From assembly GCA_045627525.1 (NCBI GenBank), contig JAZQNW010000002.1, positions 1-64,000 of the forward strand: a DNA stretch of 64,000 nucleotides, read 5' to 3'. Below are positions 59,278-64,000 of this stretch, piece by piece (the stretch's first letter is position 1; every line of letters begins with the position of its first letter). The notes below the pieces were generated by a model. It was not told where the DNA came from and searched no databases. It was given only the letters and a program-made list of their open reading frames with translations. The position numbers and the translations under genes were made by a program. This DNA is from CAG-877 sp045627525. GTDB taxonomy: Bacteria; Bacillota_I; Bacilli_A; RF39; UBA660.

Positions 59278-59661
59278 TTATCCACGAGGACGTTTTGGTG
59301 GACGGCATCCATTATGTGGTATTGGTGTAACATCAGCAATTGCTGTTACTTCAAGTCCTGCAGTTTGTAGTGAACGAATTGCTGTTTCACGTCCTGGACC
59401 TAAACCTTTTACGCGAACTTCAACTTTACGCATTCCCATATCGAATGCAGCTTTTCCAGCAGCTTCAGCAGCCATTCCAGCAGCGAATGGAGTTGATTTT
59501 TTACTACCTTTAAAACCGATGGCACCAGATGATGCCCAACTAATTACATTTCCATCTTTATCAGTAATTGTTGTTATGGTATTATTAAATGTTGAATGAA
59601 TATGAGCTATTCCTTCAGGAACATTCTTTTTAACTTTTTTCTTTCTTGTTTTATAAGCCAT
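59278..59661 (-). CDS. rpsK: 30S ribosomal protein S11
   Basis: 127 aa. GIAHIHSTFNNTITTITDKDG and GPGRETAIRSLQTAGLEV, ending PHNGCRPPKRPRG. Directly before rpoA, after rpsM. Confidence 0.98.
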   Translation of the reverse strand: MAYKTRKKKVKKNVPEGIAHIHSTFNNTITTITDKDGNVISWASSGAIGFKGSKKSTPFAAGMAAEAAGKAAFDMGMRKVEVRVKGLGPGRETAIRSLQTAGLEVTAIADVTPIPHNGCRPPKRPRG

Positions 59662-59698
59662 AAGTCTTACCTCCTTTTATATTATCTTCCGTTTTTAA

Positions 59699-60067
59699 CT
59701 AAACTTTCTTCTTATTTGCTACTATTTTTCCTTTACCCTTACGAGTACGAGCATTACGATTAGTTCTTTGTCCTCTTACAGGTAATCCTTTTTTGTGACG
59801 GCTTCCTTCGTATGAATTAATTTCCATCTTAGTTTTGATGTTCATACTAACTTCACGACGTAAGTCACCTTCAGTTAAATGTTTGTTAATTTCATCACGA
59901 ATTTTGATTAAATCTTCTTGAGATAAATCTTTAGTCTTTGTTGTTGGATCAATCTTTACTTCTTTTAAAATTTGTTTTGCTAGACTTCTTCCAATACCAT
60001 AGATGTATGTAAGTGATATACATATATGTTTATCATTTGGAATGTCTACACCTTTAATACGTGCCAT
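59699..60067 (-). CDS. rpsM: 30S ribosomal protein S13
   Basis: 122 aa. ARIKGVDIPNDKHICISLTY, IYGIGRSLAKQIL and the C-terminal RGQRTNRNARTRKGK. RBS AGGAGG. Follows rpmJ. Confidence 0.98.
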   Translation of the reverse strand: MARIKGVDIPNDKHICISLTYIYGIGRSLAKQILKEVKIDPTTKTKDLSQEDLIKIRDEINKHLTEGDLRREVSMNIKTKMEINSYEGSRHKKGLPVRGQRTNRNARTRKGKGKIVANKKKV

Positions 60068-60085
60068 TTAGTACACCTCCTATAA

Positions 60086-60199
60086 CTATCCTTGAACTTG
60101 TTTGTGTTTTGGATTTTCACAAATTATTCTTATTTTACCTTTGCGTTTTACAACTTTGCATTTTTCACAAATTGGTTTTACTGATGCTTTTACTTTCAT
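60086..60199 (-). CDS. rpmJ: 50S ribosomal protein L36
   Basis: 37 aa. MKVKASVKPICEKCKVVKRK then GKIRIICENPKHKQVQG: three Cys and a His that form the L36 zinc ribbon. RBS GGAGG about 7 nt upstream. It lies between infA and rpsM, the usual place. Confidence 0.97.
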   Translation of the reverse strand: MKVKASVKPICEKCKVVKRKGKIRIICENPKHKQVQG

Positions 60200-60213
60200 T
60201 AATATCCCTCCTA

Positions 60214-60429
60214 TTATTTACGATAGGTAATACGCCCACGTGTTAAGTCATAAGGCGATAGTTCTATCATTACGGTATCTCCTGCTAAGATACGAATATA
60301 GTTCATTCGTATTTTACCAGAAACGTGAGCTTCCACAATGTGTCCATTTTCTAGTTGAACTTTGAATTTCCCTCCTGGGATAATTTCAAGAACTTTACCT
60401 TCTATTTCGATTGTATCTTCTTTAGCCAT
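60214..60429 (-). CDS. infA: translation initiation factor IF-1
   Basis: 71 aa OB-fold. MAKEDTIEIEGKVLEIIPGG, IRMNYIRILAGDTVMIELSP and RGRITYR. Starts 4 nt after the map stop TGA, whose GGAGAG serves as RBS. Confidence 0.98.
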   Translation of the reverse strand: MAKEDTIEIEGKVLEIIPGGKFKVQLENGHIVEAHVSGKIRMNYIRILAGDTVMIELSPYDLTRGRITYRK

Positions 60430-60433
60430 CTCT

Positions 60434-61180
60434 TCACTCTCCTGTCAAGATTTTGTATCCATCGGCAGTTACTACAACTGTGTGTTCAAAGTGAGCTGAT
60501 GGACTTCCGTCTACTGTATCTATTGTCCAATTATTATCATGAACATATATATCTGGTCTTCCCAATGTTAGCATTGGTTCGACTGCTATTACCATTCCCT
60601 CTTTTAAGCGAGGACCAGTATTTGGAATACCATAATTTGGTACTTCTGGATCTTCATGAACATCAGTACCTACACCATGACCACATAGTTCTTTTACAAC
60701 ACCTAATTGATGTTCTTTAGCATATGCTCCAATAGCGCTACTGATATCTCCTATCCTATTTCCTGGTTTTATTTGTTCTAAACCAACAAATAATGATTTT
60801 TCTGTATGTTCTAGTAAATATGATATATCATCATCTACTTCTCCTACTTTATAAGTCCAGCCTGAGTCACCATGATATCCCTTGTAACATGCTCCTATAT
60901 CTAGTGAAACAATATCACCATTTTTTAAAACTCTGTCACTTGGAAATCCATGAACAACTTCTGAATTAACACTTATGCATAGTGCTGTAGGAAAGCCTTC
61001 GTATCCTTTAAAAGAAGGTGTAGCACCCTGACTTCTAATGAAATCTTCAGCTAACTTATCTAACTCTTTTGTTGTTATACCTTCTTTTATATATGGTAAT
61101 AGATACTTGTGCGTCTTATATACTATATTACCAGCAATACTTAAGAGTTCTATTTCACGTTTACTTTTTATTGTAATCAT
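60434..61180 (-). CDS. map: methionine aminopeptidase, type I
   Basis: 248 aa. Metal ligands in VSLDIGACYKGYHGDSGWTY (two Asp), CGHGVGTDVHEDP (His), AVEPMLTLG (Glu) and AHFEHTVVVT (Glu). Removes N-terminal Met from nascent proteins. Ends with TGA, evidence that UGA is a stop here. RBS GGGGATG. Confidence 0.97.
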   Translation of the reverse strand: MITIKSKREIELLSIAGNIVYKTHKYLLPYIKEGITTKELDKLAEDFIRSQGATPSFKGYEGFPTALCISVNSEVVHGFPSDRVLKNGDIVSLDIGACYKGYHGDSGWTYKVGEVDDDISYLLEHTEKSLFVGLEQIKPGNRIGDISSAIGAYAKEHQLGVVKELCGHGVGTDVHEDPEVPNYGIPNTGPRLKEGMVIAVEPMLTLGRPDIYVHDNNWTIDTVDGSPSAHFEHTVVVTADGYKILTGE

Positions 61181-61193
61181 TAAATCATCCCCA

Positions 61194-61850
61194 TTATTCT
61201 TGACTGATAATTTTGTCTACTTCTGCAAATACATTTTCAACAGTGTCATCACCGTTTATTTCGAATAAAACATTTTGTTTTTTGTAATGTTCAATAATTG
61301 GTTCTGTTTTTTCAACATATGTATTATATCTTGTTTGAAATGATTCTAAGTTATCATCACTTCTTTGATATAATTTACCACCACAAACATCACATGTTGA
61401 TTCAATTTGAGGAGCACTTGCAGGATCATTTATGTTATAAATTGCTTTGCAATCTTCACATGTTCTTCTTCCTGTAATTCTTTTCTCCAAAATTTTTGAA
61501 TCAATGTTGATGTAAATTACATTGCCAACTTCATATCCTAGCTTTGCTAGAATTTTGTCATACTCAATTGCTTGATCAAGATTTCTTGGAAAACCATCAA
61601 TTATGTATCCATTTTTACAATCTTCTCTTGACAATCTTTCTTCTATTAATTGATAAGTAATTTCATCTTTTACTAATTGTCCACTAGCTAGTGTTTCATA
61701 TACATAATGACCCAATTCACTATCTTCCTTAGATATTTCTCTTAAAATATCACCAGTTGATATATGAGGTATATGATATTTTTCTACTACTAGTTCTGCC
61801 TGCGTTCCTTTTCCAGCTGCAGGTGGAGCTATAAACATAATATTTTTCAT
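61194..61850 (-). CDS. adk: adenylate kinase
   Basis: 218 aa. P-loop FIAPPAAGKGTQAE (Pro-Ala in place of the more common Gly-Ala), DGFPRNLDQA, and a zinc-binding LID with CEDC and CDVC (four Cys), typical of Gram-positive enzymes. It lies 2 nt after secY. Balances ATP, ADP and AMP. Confidence 0.97.
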   Translation of the reverse strand: MKNIMFIAPPAAGKGTQAELVVEKYHIPHISTGDILREISKEDSELGHYVYETLASGQLVKDEITYQLIEERLSREDCKNGYIIDGFPRNLDQAIEYDKILAKLGYEVGNVIYINIDSKILEKRITGRRTCEDCKAIYNINDPASAPQIESTCDVCGGKLYQRSDDNLESFQTRYNTYVEKTEPIIEHYKKQNVLFEINGDDTVENVFAEVDKIISQE

Positions 61851-61852
61851 AA

Positions 61853-63133
61853 TTACCTTCTACTATATCCTCTCTTATAACTTCTAGTTAGAATACTTCC
61901 TTCTAATTGTTTGTATGTTTCTAGAGCAACACCAACAACGATTAATAATCCAGTTCCACCAATTGAAACAGATGTTGGTAAATTTGTAAATTTAGAGAAT
62001 AATATTGGTAAACCAGCTATTATTACTAAGAATAAAGCACCTAAAACAGTAAGTCTTGATAAGACCTTATTCATATACTGTTTTGTTTCATCACCTGGTC
62101 TGATTCCTGGAATATATCCACCATTTTCTTGTAAGTTCTTTGCAAATTCTTCTGGTTTTAATTGTACGAATGTATAGAAATATGCAAAGAAGAAAATTAA
62201 TAGTACATATATTAAGAATCCTACTGGTGTTGTATATGATAAATATTTTTGTACAAATACAGCAAATCCCTCATTTTTAACTACTCTTGCTATTATACTT
62301 GGGATTGATAATAAGCTTGATGCGAAGATTACAGGAATTACTCCTGCAGAATTAATTCTTATTGGCATAAAGCTTTGTGCTGCACTTCCATATGCACTTG
62401 TTGATTTGTTGGCATATTGAATTGGTATTCTTCTTTCTGATTCTTGAATAAATATTACGCCAATTACAATACCAAAATAAATTAATACAAATAGTAAGAA
62501 TTTAATAATTCCTAATGTTATAACTTGAGTTGTACCTTCAAATACTATTAAGCTTTTAAAAGCATCAATAAACATTTGAGGTATAGTTGCTAAGATACCA
62601 GCCATAATTATTAAACTGACACCGTTTCCAACACCTTTTTGAGTTATCTGATCTCCTAACCATAATAGGAATGCTGTACCAGCAGTTAATACTGTTGATA
62701 TATACATATATTCCAATGGATTACCTGTTTTGCCAAGGAATGCAAAAGCAAATGCATATCCTTCAATAAAGGCAAATGCTATACCCATATATCTAGTTAT
62801 TTGATTCAATTTTTGACGACCTGTTGGTCCTTGTTTAGTTAACTCTGAAAAGTATGGAATAATATCCATTTGTAATAATTGCATAATAATTGATGCTGTA
62901 ATGTATGGCATTACACCTAGGGCAAATATTGAGAAATTTTTTAAGGCTCCTCCACCCATGGTATTAATTAATTCTAAGAATTCTAGGTTACTTGTTAAAT
63001 CTTTAGTTGCATCAGATGGTACTCTGATTGAACAACCTAATATGAAGATCATTAGAGCCCCTAATGTAAAATATATTCTTTTTCTTAAGTCTTTATTAGT
63101 TGGGGTAAATAATTGCTTCATAAATTTAAACAT
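61853..63133 (-). CDS. secY: preprotein translocase subunit SecY
   Basis: 426 aa, ten TM helices. FSIFALGVMPYITASIIMQL, GPTGRQKLNQITRYMGI, YANKSTSAYGSAAQSFMPIR and INSAGVIPVIFASSLL are standard SecY blocks. Core of the protein-conducting channel. RBS AGGTGAT; follows rplO. Confidence 0.98.
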   Translation of the reverse strand: MFKFMKQLFTPTNKDLRKRIYFTLGALMIFILGCSIRVPSDATKDLTSNLEFLELINTMGGGALKNFSIFALGVMPYITASIIMQLLQMDIIPYFSELTKQGPTGRQKLNQITRYMGIAFAFIEGYAFAFAFLGKTGNPLEYMYISTVLTAGTAFLLWLGDQITQKGVGNGVSLIIMAGILATIPQMFIDAFKSLIVFEGTTQVITLGIIKFLLFVLIYFGIVIGVIFIQESERRIPIQYANKSTSAYGSAAQSFMPIRINSAGVIPVIFASSLLSIPSIIARVVKNEGFAVFVQKYLSYTTPVGFLIYVLLIFFFAYFYTFVQLKPEEFAKNLQENGGYIPGIRPGDETKQYMNKVLSRLTVLGALFLVIIAGLPILFSKFTNLPTSVSIGGTGLLIVVGVALETYKQLEGSILTRSYKRGYSRR

Positions 63134-63134
63134 A

Positions 63135-63578
63135 TTAGATCACCTCAGCTTTACTTCCTGACTCTTTGATCTTTTCTAAAGCGCTAGTTGAAAATTTGTT
63201 AGCTTGAATAGTTAATTTCTTTTCTAACTTTCCTTCTCCTAATACTTTAACTCCATCTAATTGATTTTTTATTATACCAGTTTCTTTTAATAAAGCTGGA
63301 TTAACTACTGTTCCATCTTCAAATCTATTTAAAGTTTCTAGATTAATAACAGCATATCTTGTCTTAAATTTACCATTAGTAAATCCTCTTTTTGGGATAC
63401 GTCTATATAATGGTAATTGTCCACCTTCAAATACTGGATTGATACTACCACCACTACGTGCTTTTTGTCCTTTTTGTCCACGACCACAAGTTTTACCTAA
63501 GCCGCTTCCAGAACCACGTCCTACACGCTTCTTTTCGTGGGTAGCACCGATATTTTTTTCTAATTCATGTAATTTCAT
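63135..63578 (-). CDS. rplO: 50S ribosomal protein L15
   Basis: 147 aa. KKRVGRGSGSGLGKTCGRGQ, GGQLPLYRRIPKRGFTN. Its ATG overlaps the rpsE stop by one base (TAATG), so there is no room for rpmD, which normally lies between these genes. Confidence 0.98.
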   Translation of the reverse strand: MKLHELEKNIGATHEKKRVGRGSGSGLGKTCGRGQKGQKARSGGSINPVFEGGQLPLYRRIPKRGFTNGKFKTRYAVINLETLNRFEDGTVVNPALLKETGIIKNQLDGVKVLGEGKLEKKLTIQANKFSTSALEKIKESGSKAEVI

Positions 63579-64000
63579 TATCCTAATATCTCCTCTACTG
63601 TTTTTCCACGAAGTGCTGCAACTTCTTCTGGAGTCTTAATAGACTTTAATGCATTGATTGCAGCAGTGGCCATATTTAATTTATTTCTTGCTTTTCCTGC
63701 TTTAGACACAACATCACGAATTCCTGCTAATTCTAAAACTTTACGAACTGAACTACCAGCAATGATACCAGTACCAGCAGCAGCTGGCTTAAGCATAACT
63801 TTAGCAGCTCCTTCTGTTCCGATAACTTCATGGGCAATTGTTCTTCCGTCTATTAGAGGTACTGTGATTATATTCTTATTTGCAGCTTGAATAGCTTTTT
63901 TAATTGCATCAGGTACTTCATTAGCTTTTCCAATACCTAATCCAACTTTTCCTTTACGATCTCCGACAACTACGATAGCAGAATATCTTCTTTGACGTCC
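63578..64000 (-). CDS. rpsE: 30S ribosomal protein S5 (N-terminus beyond window)
   Basis: 140 codons plus stop are present; the frame runs off the window at 64000. Reads RQRRYSAIVVVGDRKGKVGL, GIGKANEVPDAIKKAI, DGRTIAHEVIGTEGAAKVML and KPAAAGTGIIAGSSVRKVLE, diagnostic of S5. The start codon is not in the window. Confidence 0.97.
   Translation of the reverse strand, partial: GRQRRYSAIVVVGDRKGKVGLGIGKANEVPDAIKKAIQAANKNIITVPLIDGRTIAHEVIGTEGAAKVMLKPAAAGTGIIAGSSVRKVLELAGIRDVVSKAGKARNKLNMATAAINALKSIKTPEEVAALRGKTVEEILG

Overview
The window is about 64 kb of AT-rich DNA (by eye roughly 70-75% A+T). It comes from a low-GC Gram-positive bacterium, Bacillota of the Bacilli/Mollicutes-related gut type; this placement is an inference. 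Supporting signs are the gene order rpsE-rplO-secY-adk-map-infA-rpmJ-rpsM-rpsK-rpoA-rplQ with ecfA genes, truA and rplM-rpsI nearby, an S-box (SAM-I) riboswitch in front of metK, strong AGGAGG/AGGTGAT ribosome binding sites, TTGACA/TATAAT promoters, and a type VIIb (EssC) secretion locus. The only tRNA is tRNA-Trp(CCA), and genes such as map end in TGA, so the standard code is used. The spc operon has no rpmD, and no ecfT follows the ecfA genes, which hints at genome reduction.

Layout. (a) 1-200: the 5' end of a 16S rRNA gene leaving the window leftward, with its promoter. (b) 0.25-6.1 kb: DUF402 phosphatase, HdeD-like and DUF3048 membrane proteins, a degenerate amidase/LysM-like protein, tRNA-Trp, a PPC-domain protein, a D-Ala-D-Ala dipeptidase and a membrane protein of unknown function. 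(c) 6.1-28.8 kb: three gene pairs of multi-pass hybrid sensor histidine kinases, all on the minus strand, interspersed with a tail-anchored unknown protein, a Ca2+ P-type ATPase, adenosine deaminase, a radical SAM protein and a secreted thioredoxin-like protein. In each pair the first gene (B) keeps the phosphoacceptor His but has lost ATP-binding motifs. The second (A) keeps the ATP-binding motifs, and in two of three pairs has lost the His. This looks like a family of obligate heterodimeric kinases. (d) 19.26-24.80 kb: a 5.5-kb element with a large serine recombinase, a 32-codon upstream ORF and one of the kinase pairs. It is inserted inside an N-acetylmuramoyl-L-alanine amidase/LysM gene, with an 8-bp core duplicated at both ends. 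Precise excision would rebuild a 403-residue amidase in frame. (e) 28.9-34.9 kb: SDR, two unknown proteins, DUF1846 and metK with its S-box. (f) 34.98-36.42 kb: a 1.4-kb protein-free stretch with three tandem paralogous genes for a structured non-coding RNA, each with its own promoter and terminator and with compensatory base changes in helices. (g) 36.4-44.9 kb: an F420-ligase-family protein, prs with a Cys-Cys leader peptide, a thioester/Cna-B surface protein, HtrA coupled to an Abi_2 protein, a zinc-dependent phospholipase-like protein and a SpoIID-like protein. (h) 44.9-50.1 kb: the EssC/EsaB type VIIb locus. (i) 50.2-52.3 kb: a ZIP transporter, a holin/M23 lysis pair and a frameshifted zinc-ribbon gene. 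(j) 52.4-64.0 kb: the ribosomal protein, RNA polymerase and translation block, all on the minus strand.

The most novel items are the complementary kinase pairs, the integrase element that carries one pair into a cell-wall amidase, and the three-copy structured RNA.
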